DNA from: Lachnospiraceae bacterium
Lineage (GTDB): Bacteria; Bacillota; Clostridia; Lachnospirales; Lachnospiraceae
Reading direction: 5' to 3'
NCBI GenBank assembly: GCA_030526245.1
Contig: JAUNDD010000003.1
Coordinates: 25,680-89,679 of the forward strand
Length of the DNA: 64,000 bases
A program made the position numbers and the translations under genes. Positions 16,499 through 24,759 of this stretch are shown here, in pieces. The stretch's first letter is position 1. The number at the start of each line of letters is the position of its first letter. The notes under the pieces are model-generated. The model was not told where the DNA came from. It saw only the letters and a program-made list of their open reading frames with translations, and made no database searches.

Positions 16499-16586
16499 GC
16501 AATCAGCAAAACAAGTGATGCAAGTCACGAAAAATTCAGACAGACTGCAACTCGTCAACGACAGATTTTGAAAGGTGGTATGAAGT

Positions 16587-17051
16587 ATGGCAGGAGTAGT
16601 TGGTACAAACCTGGTGGCACAGGTTGGTTTCATCGTAAAGGATGTAGAGGCTACCAAAAAGAAATGGGCCGAATTCCTTGGTATGGAGGTTCCGCCCACA
16701 CAGCCCATCGGTGATTATGCAGTGACCCAGACTCAGTATCAGGGTGAGCCGGCACCGGAAGCCTATTGCTGGATGGCATTTTTTGATGTAGGACCGGGCC
16801 TGCAGCTGGAGCTGATCCAGCCCAATGACAAGCCCTCGACCTGGCGTCAGTTCCTGGACGAGAAGGGTGAAGGCATTCATCATGTTGCGTTCCAGGTTAA
16901 GGACTCCGCAGCCTGCGTGGCCAACGCAGAGGCAGCCGGCCTGAAGCTGGTACAGCGCGGCGTGTATGGCGACGGCAGCGGCGAATACAACTATCTGGAA
17001 GCTCCGGAGCTGAAGTGCATCGTGGAGCTGCTGGAAAGCTATAACAAGTGA
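16587..17051 (+). CDS. VOC-family metalloenzyme (glyoxalase/epimerase type), operon gene 1
   Basis: 154-residue vicinal-oxygen-chelate protein with two beta-alpha-beta-beta-beta modules. The four metal-ligand positions are Gln12 (AQVGF), Glu75 (LELIQP), His99 (IHHVAF) and Glu147 (IVELLE). That Q/E/H/E set matches zinc glyoxalase I, while the overall look is close to methylmalonyl-CoA epimerase. It is therefore probably catalytic, acting on a hydroxyketone, dione or epimerisable acid. AAAGGTGG lies 8 nt before ATG. The stop overlaps the next start (TGATG), indicating translational coupling to the isomerase. Substrate unknown. Confidence 0.8.
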   Translation: MAGVVGTNLVAQVGFIVKDVEATKKKWAEFLGMEVPPTQPIGDYAVTQTQYQGEPAPEAYCWMAFFDVGPGLQLELIQPNDKPSTWRQFLDEKGEGIHHVAFQVKDSAACVANAEAAGLKLVQRGVYGDGSGEYNYLEAPELKCIVELLESYNK

Positions 17052-17881
17052 TGCGGCTTGGTACTTCTTCGCCGCTGACCCACACCTGTCCGGAGGATTG
17101 GGCGGAAAAGCAGAAGTCCCTGGGACTTTCGGCAATCAATTTTCACCTGACCTGTCAGGATGATCCGGCGCTGGTGGATGCCTATGTTCGGGCAGCCAAG
17201 GAAAAGGATCTGATGATGGCCGAGGTGGGGGTGTGGAAAAACACCATGGCGGAGGATCCGGCGGTGCGCAGCGAAGCCATTCGCTATGCCATCGGTCAGC
17301 TGGAGCTGGCGGATCGCATCGGAGCCAGATGCTGTGTGAATATTCTGGGAGCAAAAGGCCCCCGGTGGGATGGAGCCTATCGGGAGAATTACTCGAAGGA
17401 GACCTGGAAGCAGGGCGTGGCCATGATCCGGGAGATCATTGATGCGGTGAACCCGAAGAATACCTGTTTCACCATTGAGTCGATGCCCTGGATGGCACCG
17501 GACAGCCCGGACCAGTATGTACAGCTTCTGGAAGAGGTGGACCGGGATCGGTTTGCGGTCCATCTGGATGTGTTCAACTGGATGAACACACCGAGACGCT
17601 ACTTTTTCTGTGAAGAGTTCATCGACGAGTGTTTCGAGAAGCTCGGCAGCAGGATCCGCAGCTGTCACATCAAGGATGTAAAGCTGGAGGAGAATTACAC
17701 GCTGGCGTTTACGGAAACGTATCCCGGCGGAGGCGGCATCAACATCGGTCATCTGATCCGACGCGGTATGGAGGCCGATCCGGAAATGCCCTTTATCATT
17801 GAACATCTTGACACGGATGAGGAATATATCCGTGCCGTGAAATATGTGCAGCAGATCAACAGGGAATGCAGTCGCGGGTGA
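17051..17881 (+). CDS. TIM-barrel sugar isomerase/epimerase-like protein
   Basis: 276-residue protein of the AP-endonuclease-2/xylose-isomerase-like TIM barrel superfamily. Metal ligands are visible at the strand ends: Glu143 (TIESMPW), Asp173 (HLDVFNW), His206 (CHIKDV) and Glu251 (IIEHLD), the set used by keto-sugar epimerases and related lyases. It probably isomerises, epimerises or dehydrates a sugar or polyol taken up by the downstream ABC transporter. The ATG overlaps the stop of the VOC gene. 3-Dehydroshikimate-dehydratase-like lyases share this fold and are also found with VOC domains, so a non-sugar substrate is possible. Confidence 0.8.
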   Translation: MRLGTSSPLTHTCPEDWAEKQKSLGLSAINFHLTCQDDPALVDAYVRAAKEKDLMMAEVGVWKNTMAEDPAVRSEAIRYAIGQLELADRIGARCCVNILGAKGPRWDGAYRENYSKETWKQGVAMIREIIDAVNPKNTCFTIESMPWMAPDSPDQYVQLLEEVDRDRFAVHLDVFNWMNTPRRYFFCEEFIDECFEKLGSRIRSCHIKDVKLEENYTLAFTETYPGGGGINIGHLIRRGMEADPEMPFIIEHLDTDEEYIRAVKYVQQINRECSRG

Positions 17882-17955
17882 CAGGAGAGTCCCGGAGACA
17901 GGCATTCGATGAGGGAGGCAAACGAAGCGCCCTCACACAAAGCAAGGAGGATAAT

Positions 17956-19269
17956 ATGAAAAAGAGAAATGCAAAACTGATGGCATCTGTCCTGACGGCA
18001 GCTACCGTTCTTTCCATGAGCAGCATGGCTTTTGCTGACAACCTGGTATGGTGGGGCTGGACTCCGGGATCACCGCTGAATGAGAACTATGTAGCCAAGT
18101 TCAACGAGACCTATCCGGAGATCGGCATCGACTGGAAGCAGACCGCCATCGATGATTACGATGCAGCTATCATGCCGAACCTTGGTTCCGGCAACGGCGT
18201 AGATATCTTCGAGGTATCCGCAGGCTCCGCAAACGGCGGTGTTCAGAAATTCGGACCGAGCGCCATCGACCTGACTCCGGCTCTGATCGAAGCACTGGGT
18301 GAGGACTATGCCGACAAGCTCAACGAGGCATCCCTTTCCTCCATGACCGTAGACGGCGAGATCAAGGGTCTGGGCGTTGGTACCTGCTACGCCGGCAACC
18401 TGTGGATCAACAAGGATCTGTTCGATCAGTACGAGGTAGAGATCCCCACCGATCTGGAAAGCTGGAAGGCTGCCTGTGCAAAATTTGAAGAAAACGGCAT
18501 CATCGGCTTTGTACAGGGTGCAGGCCAGGGTGCTTTCAACATCGATACCTTCCATGCCATCTGCGATAACGTAGAGCCGGGTCTGTTCACCAAGGCTGCT
18601 ACCGGTGAGATCGAGTGGACCGACAGCGAGAGCTTCGTAACCGCTATGAACCTGTGGAAGACCCTGTTTGATGAGGGCATCATGCAGGAAGGCGCACTGG
18701 GTATGATGCAGTATCCGGAAGCCAACAACCTGTTCATGTCTCAGCAGGCTGCTATGGTCATGATGGGCTCCTGGTACACCATGAACTGTCTGCCGGATAC
18801 CATGAAGGCAAACATGGAAGCAGCTTCCTCCACCGATGCACCGTTTGCTATGATCCCGATCGACTTCCCGGACATCGCCGGAACCGGCAACGTTGGTTAC
18901 GTATTCTCTGATATCGACTACGCAAATGCCGTTGCTTCCACTGCAGCAGATGTAGAAGCAGCTACCAAGTTCTGTGTATGGCTGGGTGCTTCCGAGGAAG
19001 GCCAGCAGCTCATCGCTGACTCCCTGAACCTGGTTCCGGTTCTGAAGAGCGTTTCCCCGAACTGGGATGTTGTTGAGCTGACTAATCCGGAAAAGCAGAA
19101 CGATGCTGTTCAGGCTTATCTGGAGAACTGCGTAAACAATCCGGAAAACCCGCGTTTCGGCAGCATCAGTGCTGACCTGAACGAGCAGCTGTCTCAGGTT
19201 CTGGCTGGTGTAGCTTCCGACCAGATCGACGCTGAAACCGGCCTGGCTATGCTGGCAGAGGTTGAGTAA
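17956..19269 (+). CDS. ABC transporter sugar-binding protein (family 1)
   Basis: 437-residue extracellular solute-binding protein of the CUT1 carbohydrate class. Signal peptide with cleavage after AFA (residue 27). There is no lipobox cysteine, unusual for a Gram-positive binding protein. The mature start DNLVWWGWTPGSPLNENYVAKF and later PFAMIPIDFP and ATKFCVWLGASEEGQQ are family-typical; the aromatic-rich VWWGW suggests sugar stacking. AAGGAGG precedes ATG. It is separated from the permease genes by 343 nt with a strong hairpin, a usual way to make more binding protein than permease. Ligand unknown. Confidence 0.9.
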   Translation: MKKRNAKLMASVLTAATVLSMSSMAFADNLVWWGWTPGSPLNENYVAKFNETYPEIGIDWKQTAIDDYDAAIMPNLGSGNGVDIFEVSAGSANGGVQKFGPSAIDLTPALIEALGEDYADKLNEASLSSMTVDGEIKGLGVGTCYAGNLWINKDLFDQYEVEIPTDLESWKAACAKFEENGIIGFVQGAGQGAFNIDTFHAICDNVEPGLFTKAATGEIEWTDSESFVTAMNLWKTLFDEGIMQEGALGMMQYPEANNLFMSQQAAMVMMGSWYTMNCLPDTMKANMEAASSTDAPFAMIPIDFPDIAGTGNVGYVFSDIDYANAVASTAADVEAATKFCVWLGASEEGQQLIADSLNLVPVLKSVSPNWDVVELTNPEKQNDAVQAYLENCVNNPENPRFGSISADLNEQLSQVLAGVASDQIDAETGLAMLAEVE

Positions 19270-19429
19270 GAAAGCGTGATGGTTCAAACGGTGACCGGTA
19301 ACCGGACATCGTTTCAAATCAGGACGAATTTGTGAAGATCGCAGTATCAAGGATCATGTGCTGAATCGGACTGAACAGGTTTTGAATGATAAGAAGGCCG
19401 CATGATCTTAAGAAATGCGTCCTCCCACG

Positions 19430-19456
19430 GGAAGCGCGCAGGAAAAGCGCGCTTCC
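19430..19456 (+). other. Stabilising/processing hairpin between binding-protein and permease genes
   Basis: GGAAGCGCGC, 7-nt loop, GCGCGCTTCC: perfect 10-bp stem with no following T-run. It lies in a 343-nt spacer that holds no gene I can support. Confidence 0.6.
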
Positions 19457-19612
19457 TCCATTTCCGGCGATCCCCCTTGCCTGAAATGAGAGAGGGGACG
19501 GGGCCTTTGATTTCAAGGATCAGGAGTCAGAAGCTGGAGGACAGCCCGTCTGCATGGCAGACGTGGGGTGATGGCCGGCTTTTGGCGAAATGATCATAAA
19601 CAGGAGAAAAGG

Positions 19613-20482
19613 ATGAAAAAGAAAAAACTGCCCTGGCTGGCCAGCTTTGTCTGGATCCTGCCGGCACTGCTGTTCATCGGTGCGATCGTATACTATTCCA
19701 TCGGCTTTACCTTTAAGCTGTCCACGGTGGACTGGAACGGTATGCTGTCGGTTCCGATGAAGAATGTAGGATTTGACAACTATAAAAAGGTATTTTCAGA
19801 CCCGGTCTTTTATAAGTGTATCAAGAATACGGTGGTATTCTTCATTGTGACGTTTGTTATTCAGAATTTCCTGGGCTTTGTGTTTGCAGCCATTCTGCAC
19901 TCGGATGTCAAGCTGGCTACGCTGCACAAGTGCCTGATCTTTATTCCGACGATTCTGGCTCCGGCGACCATGGCTCCGGTATTCCGTCTGCTGTTTTCGC
20001 CCCAGGGCCTTTTACAGAAGATCTTCAACTTTATGCATCTGCCGATTACCGTGGACTGGCTGTCCAAGCCCACTGCCTCGCTGATCGTGCTGATGGTGGT
20101 GGCCATCTGGCAGTATACCGGTATGAGCTTCATCCTGTACTATGCAGCCATGAGCCAGATCGACCGTGAGATGCTGGAGGCGGCCCAGCTGGATGGTGCC
20201 AGCGAGGTGCGGATCCTCTGGTCCATGGTATTCCCGGGATGCCGGGGTACCACCGTTTCCATGGCTATGCTGGGCGTGATCGGTGCCTTGAAGACCTTCG
20301 ATCTGCCCTGGCTGATCACACCGAACAGTCTGATGCATGCCACGGAATTCCTTGGAACCTATATCTATCGTACCGGCGTTAAGCAGGCGCACTTCGGCAC
20401 GGCAGCGGCTCTGTCCATCTGTCTGCTGGTGATGGCTGTGATCGGTGCACTGCTGACCAACCGGGCGAACCGTGTGGATTAA
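19613..20482 (+). CDS. Sugar ABC transporter permease (MalF/UgpA type)
   Basis: 289-residue membrane subunit with six helices, MKKKKLPWLASFVWILPALLFIG at the start and the EAA loop MLEAAQLDGASEVRILWSMVFPG near residue 185, which docks to the ATPase. ATG 19613 follows AGGAGAAAAGG. It pairs with the next gene. No ATPase gene is in the operon, so a shared MsmX/MsmK-type ATPase encoded elsewhere is expected. Confidence 0.92.
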   Translation: MKKKKLPWLASFVWILPALLFIGAIVYYSIGFTFKLSTVDWNGMLSVPMKNVGFDNYKKVFSDPVFYKCIKNTVVFFIVTFVIQNFLGFVFAAILHSDVKLATLHKCLIFIPTILAPATMAPVFRLLFSPQGLLQKIFNFMHLPITVDWLSKPTASLIVLMVVAIWQYTGMSFILYYAAMSQIDREMLEAAQLDGASEVRILWSMVFPGCRGTTVSMAMLGVIGALKTFDLPWLITPNSLMHATEFLGTYIYRTGVKQAHFGTAAALSICLLVMAVIGALLTNRANRVD

Positions 20483-20497
20483 GAAAGGAGGAAGATC

Positions 20498-21286
20498 ATG
20501 ATCAAGCTTCACAGTCGCAAAAAGAGAATCTTTCTCCAGCTTCTGCTTCTGGTGATGACCATTCCCTATGTGCTGCCGCTGTTTCAGATGGTGGTGGGCT
20601 CGTTGGGCGGCATCGGTATTTTGAACTACAAGGCGGTATGGGATACAGGTGTTATCCCCACCTTCTTCCGCAACTCGGGACTGATCGCTGTGAGCGTTAT
20701 CCTGATCGTGCTGGCGCTTTGCATGACCGCAGGCTTTGGTTTTGCCAAGATGCACTTCAAGTACAAGGAGCTCTTTTTCTGGATGATCCTGCTGGCTATG
20801 ACGCTGCCGGAGGTTATCCTGCTGACACCGCTGTACACGACCTTCAACAAGCTGGGACTGACCAGCACCTTCCTGTCGGTCATCCTTCCGTCGGCAGCGC
20901 TGCAGCTTCCCTTTACCATCATTCTGACCCGGAATTTCCAGGAGGGTATTCCGACGGAGCTGATGGAGGCGGCCACCATCGATGGTGCCACCACCTGGCA
21001 GGTCTTCTACAAGCTGATCCTGCCCCTGTCCAAGCCCATCGCCTCTTCGGTGGTGATGCTGACCCTGATCAACGCCTGGAACGCCTATCTGCTTCCGCTG
21101 ATCTTCCTGCTGAAGCCGAGCATGCAGACCGTTACGCTGCTGCCCACCTACTTCCAGGGCGAGTTTACCAATGACCAGACCAAGATCCTGGCGGCCGCTG
21201 TGATCACAGCTCTGCCGGAGATCATCGCATACCTGTGCATGCAGAAGAACTTTGAAAAGGGTATGTCTGCCGGTGCACTGAAGTAA
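20498..21286 (+). CDS. Sugar ABC transporter permease (MalG type)
   Basis: 262-residue second permease of the importer, with six helices and the EAA loop LMEAATIDGATTWQVFYKLILPLSKP near residue 155. AAAGGAGG precedes ATG 20498, 15 nt after the partner gene. Somewhat short at the N-terminus compared with MalG but otherwise complete, ending ..FEKGMSAGALK as CUT1 permeases do. Confidence 0.92.
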   Translation: MIKLHSRKKRIFLQLLLLVMTIPYVLPLFQMVVGSLGGIGILNYKAVWDTGVIPTFFRNSGLIAVSVILIVLALCMTAGFGFAKMHFKYKELFFWMILLAMTLPEVILLTPLYTTFNKLGLTSTFLSVILPSAALQLPFTIILTRNFQEGIPTELMEAATIDGATTWQVFYKLILPLSKPIASSVVMLTLINAWNAYLLPLIFLLKPSMQTVTLLPTYFQGEFTNDQTKILAAAVITALPEIIAYLCMQKNFEKGMSAGALK

Positions 21287-21345
21287 TGAGGACGGGTTAT
21301 CCGTGACCTGTCATTCGTCCGGTCGGACGAGAAAGGAGTTTTACC

Positions 21346-22092
21346 ATGGAACGTAAAGTAATGGATCATGAGCTTTGTGTTGTGACCGGAGCAGCCAGCG
21401 GCATTGCCCGGGCTATTGCCGAGAGATTTCTGGCAGAGGGTGCTGACCTGATCATCGGTGACTACAATATCGAGCTGGCAAAGGAGCTCTACGGAAATAA
21501 CCCGCAGGTGCTGGACATTGTTCAGATGGACGCTACCAAGATCGAGGATCTGGAAAGACTGGGCGAGGCGGTTGCCAAAACCGGCCGTAAGGTCAAGGCG
21601 GTGCTGCCCATCGTTGGAAACGGCCCCAACAACATGATTCCGGATGTGACTCCGCAGATGTTCCATCTGACCATGGATCTGAATGTGTTCTCTGCTTTCT
21701 TTACCGTGCAGAAGGTTCTGCCGTACATGTCGGACAAGTCCGCCATCGTGCTGATCTCCTCCATCGCCGGTTTCCAGGGCGGCAAGAATGCCATCGTTTA
21801 CAATGCGGCCAAGGCAGCGGTTCGTTCCATGGCCCGTTCCTTCGCCGGCGAGCTGGCTGAGCGCGGCATCCGTGCCAACGCCATCAGCCCGGGACCGACA
21901 GAGACCACCGGCTTCAAGGAGTTTGTTAACGATAACGACGAAGCCAGAAAGGGCATTATCGCCAATATTCCGCTGGGACACATCGGTAAGCCCAGTGAGA
22001 TCGCAGCGGTTGCGCTGTTCCTGGCATCGGATGAGGCTTCCTTTGTGACCGGCGCCGAGGTCATCACCGACGGTGGATTTACAAATCGCTGA
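21346..22092 (+). CDS. Short-chain dehydrogenase/reductase
   Basis: 248-residue classical SDR. The cofactor motif is TGAASGIA (residues 14-21; the usual last Gly is Ala). Asp39 after strand two favours NAD(H). The catalytic set is Asn113, Ser138 or Ser139, Tyr152 and Lys156 (YNAAK). AISPGPTETTGF follows the substrate-loop pattern. It probably oxidises a hydroxyl of the imported compound or reduces the product of the isomerase. Instead of NNAG it has VGNGPNN, an unusual stretch. AAAGGAG precedes ATG 21346; a hairpin (CGTCCGGTCGGACG) sits just upstream. Confidence 0.88.
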   Translation: MERKVMDHELCVVTGAASGIARAIAERFLAEGADLIIGDYNIELAKELYGNNPQVLDIVQMDATKIEDLERLGEAVAKTGRKVKAVLPIVGNGPNNMIPDVTPQMFHLTMDLNVFSAFFTVQKVLPYMSDKSAIVLISSIAGFQGGKNAIVYNAAKAAVRSMARSFAGELAERGIRANAISPGPTETTGFKEFVNDNDEARKGIIANIPLGHIGKPSEIAAVALFLASDEASFVTGAEVITDGGFTNR

Positions 22093-22225
22093 TTGCGGGC
22101 GGATGTCAGGTGGTGACAGCAGGCTGATTTAGCCGGCGATATCATTGCCTGACCTGTTTTGAAATTGTCTGAGAGAATTGAAAGAAAGACGAAAGGCCGT
22201 GAATGCGGCAGATTGGAGAAATACT

Positions 22226-22681
22226 ATGGCACTTTCATCGACCAGTATTGTAAAGGTTATTGTGGTCACGGACGATCTGGACAGAACCGTGGCTGCTTAT
22301 AAGAAACTGTTTGGTACCGGCACCGAGCCGAAGGAGTTGCCCCGCAACAATTGCCGGGAGCCCTTCACGGTCTACAAGGGACAGCCGGGCGGGGATATGC
22401 CCATGCGCGTGGAGAGCGTGTTCAGCGACAACTTCTGGTTTGAGATCATCCAGCCCATGGGTGACAACGATCCCTGGGCACAGTGGCTGAAGGATCACGG
22501 CACCTCGATCTGCTCGGTGTGCCTGATGTCCGATGGTCCGCTGGAGGAGGATGAGGCCTTCATGAAGGAGGCCGGATATGAGTCGATCTTCAAGCAGGAG
22601 AAGGGCTTTGAAGCCTATGAATACTTTGATGCGTCCAAAGATCTGGGCGTGCTGGTGGAAATGAAGGAGCACTATAAGTGA
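22226..22681 (+). CDS. Second VOC-family protein of the operon, ligand set degenerate
   Basis: 151-residue VOC protein. Compared with the first VOC gene, the ligand positions are Lys10, Glu73, Cys96 or its neighbour, and Glu145. Two of four metal ligands seem replaced, so it may bind another metal, use a different mechanism or be a binding partner. WFEIIQPMGDNDPWAQWLKDHG closely parallels LELIQPNDKPSTWRQFLDEKG in the first VOC protein, suggesting related ligands. ATG 22226 is chosen as the start of the first strand; the upstream site is weak (GGAG about 10 nt away). Confidence 0.72.
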   Translation: MALSSTSIVKVIVVTDDLDRTVAAYKKLFGTGTEPKELPRNNCREPFTVYKGQPGGDMPMRVESVFSDNFWFEIIQPMGDNDPWAQWLKDHGTSICSVCLMSDGPLEEDEAFMKEAGYESIFKQEKGFEAYEYFDASKDLGVLVEMKEHYK

Positions 22682-22761
22682 TCCGCTGCACTGGGGCTGT
22701 CGCTTGCGGCAGCCCCTTTTGAATGTGTATAATGGGCGCAGACAGCAAGGAGGAGCGGAAC

Positions 22762-24690
22762 ATGAATAATGCGAGCATAAATGAACGCGTCAGCGCCCTG
22801 CGCCAGCGAATGGCCGAGGTAGGGGTGGATGCGTATTTTGTAGCAACAGATGACTTCCACGGATCGGAGTATGTAGGGGACTTCTTTAAATGCCGGGAGT
22901 TTATTACTGGCTTTACTGGTTCGGCGGGTGAGGCCCTGATCCTGAAGGATGCGGCCTATCTGTGGACGGATGGCCGTTACTTTATCCAGGCGGAGCGGGA
23001 GCTTAAGGGATCTCCTTTTGTGCTGATGCGCAGCGGAACGCCGGGGGTTTTGAGTGTGACGGAGATGGTGGCCGGGGTTTTGCAGCAGGGACAGACTCTG
23101 GCGTTTGATGGACGGACGGTGACGGAAAGCCGCAGCCGTCTGTTTAAAAAGGCACTGGAGAAAAGCGGAGTCTGCCTTCGGACGGATGTGGATCTGGTGG
23201 GGGAGGTCTGGCCGGACAGGCCGGCTATGTCCTGTGAAAAGCTCTGGTTTCTGGAGGAGGAATGGTGCGGCCAGTCCCGGGCAGAGAAGCTGGAGAGAGT
23301 GCGCAGGTGCATGAAGGAGAAAGGGGCGCAGGCACTGGTGATGGCGTCGCTGGACGACATTGCCTGGACGCTGAATATCCGGGGAAATGATATTGCCTGC
23401 AATCCGGTGGTGCTTTCGTATCTGATCCTGGAGGAAGAGAAGGCCACGCTGTTTGTGCAGGAGGATGCAGTTGCCGGCAATGCAGCGGACATGCTGAATG
23501 GAAATGCCGGCAGCCGGATGAAAGAACTGGAAATAGAAAGCGGGTCAGACCGAGGCTGCATTCCGGCGAGGAATGAGACGGAGCAAGGCGAGCAGCGAAA
23601 TGCAGAAACTGCGAGGGAACGGCTTGGCAGGGACGGCGTGGAGATCCGTCCCTACGGGGAAATCGGAGCGGCTCTCCGGCAGCTGAAGGCCGGCAGAGTC
23701 TGGCTGGATCCGGGCAGTGTCAGCAGTTTTCTGTTCAGTCAGCTGCCGGAAAGTGCGGAAAGGCTGGAGGAAGAGAATCCGACCCGGCTGATGAAGGCCG
23801 TGAAGAATGAAACGGAAGTGGAGCACATGCGCCAGGCTCACATCCGGGACGGTGTGGCGGTGACGAAGTTTATTTACTGGCTGAAGACGCATGTGGGAAA
23901 GGAGGAGATCACGGAGATCTCTGCCGCGGAGAAGCTGGAGGAGTTTAGAAGCCAGGGCGAGAATTATCTGGGACCCAGCTTTGATACCATTGCAGGCTAT
24001 GCTGAGCATGGGGCTATTGTTCATTACAGTGCGACGCCGGAAACGGATGCGGCGCTGAAGGCGGAGCATATGCTGCTGGTGGATTCCGGCGGACAGTATC
24101 TGGAGGGAACGACGGACATTACACGTACGATCGTGCTCGGACCCATCAACCGGAAGGAGAAGGAATATTTTACCCGGGTACTGAGGGGGACGCTGAAGCT
24201 GGCGGCAGCTGTGTTTGCCGAGGGCTGCAGCGGTGTGAATTTTGACTATCTGGCCAGAGGGCCGCTGTGGGAGATCGGGGAGGATTTTCGTCACGGCACG
24301 GGGCACGGCATCGGATATTGTCTGAATGTGCATGAAGGCCCCAACAGCTTTCACTTCCGGGCCGGAGTCCGCAAGGACTGTCTGACGGTATTCCAGCCCG
24401 GAATGATCACCTCGGATGAACCGGGATATTACTGTGAAGGGGAGTTTGGCATTCGTCACGAGAACCTGATCGTATGCGTTAAGGATCAGAAAACGGAATA
24501 TGGGCAGTTCCTCCGGTTTGAACATCTGACCATGGTGCCCTTTGATCTGGAAGGTATCGATCCGGCACTGATGTCGGAGCGGGAGCGACAGCTGCTGAAT
24601 GACTATCACGCTCAGGTGTATGAGAAGATCGGACCGTATCTGGAAGAAGAGGAGCGGGCATGGCTGCGGGAAGCCACGGCAGGTATCTGA
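22762..24690 (+). CDS. Xaa-Pro aminopeptidase (M24B, three-domain form)
   Basis: Cytosolic metallopeptidase that removes N-terminal residues preceding proline; 642 residues, the long three-domain architecture of eukaryotic XPNPEP1 and its bacterial relatives. The metal ligands are all visible in the C-terminal pita-bread domain: VDSGGQYLEGTTDITRT (two Asp), GTGHGIGYCLNVHEGP (His), SDEPGYY (Glu) and GIRHENL (Glu). Residues about 240-300 are a non-conserved charged insertion (EIESGSDRG, NETEQGEQRNAETARER). ATG 22762 follows GGAGGAG. It is likely transcribed separately or by read-through from the operon before it. Confidence 0.93.
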   Translation: MNNASINERVSALRQRMAEVGVDAYFVATDDFHGSEYVGDFFKCREFITGFTGSAGEALILKDAAYLWTDGRYFIQAERELKGSPFVLMRSGTPGVLSVTEMVAGVLQQGQTLAFDGRTVTESRSRLFKKALEKSGVCLRTDVDLVGEVWPDRPAMSCEKLWFLEEEWCGQSRAEKLERVRRCMKEKGAQALVMASLDDIAWTLNIRGNDIACNPVVLSYLILEEEKATLFVQEDAVAGNAADMLNGNAGSRMKELEIESGSDRGCIPARNETEQGEQRNAETARERLGRDGVEIRPYGEIGAALRQLKAGRVWLDPGSVSSFLFSQLPESAERLEEENPTRLMKAVKNETEVEHMRQAHIRDGVAVTKFIYWLKTHVGKEEITEISAAEKLEEFRSQGENYLGPSFDTIAGYAEHGAIVHYSATPETDAALKAEHMLLVDSGGQYLEGTTDITRTIVLGPINRKEKEYFTRVLRGTLKLAAAVFAEGCSGVNFDYLARGPLWEIGEDFRHGTGHGIGYCLNVHEGPNSFHFRAGVRKDCLTVFQPGMITSDEPGYYCEGEFGIRHENLIVCVKDQKTEYGQFLRFEHLTMVPFDLEGIDPALMSERERQLLNDYHAQVYEKIGPYLEEEERAWLREATAGI

Positions 24691-24693
24691 CAG

Positions 24694-24747
24694 AAAAAAG
24701 GCGCCTTGCACCATTGATTAAATTCAATAGTGCAACGACGCCTTTTG
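24694..24747. terminator. Bidirectional terminator between aminopeptidase and coaX
   Basis: Long imperfect stem: AAAAGGCG..CTTGCA..CATTGA pairs with TCAAT..TGCAA..CGCCTTTT. T-runs at both ends serve the convergent genes. Confidence 0.85.
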
Positions 24748-24759
24748 TGTCAGGCTTAC

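Noticed and set aside
16587-22681. Quinate/shikimate degradation operon
   Set aside because: TIM barrel plus VOC recalls 3-dehydroshikimate dehydratase, but a CUT1 sugar importer and a separate small VOC protein with epimerase-like ligands do not fit well; kept only as an alternative.
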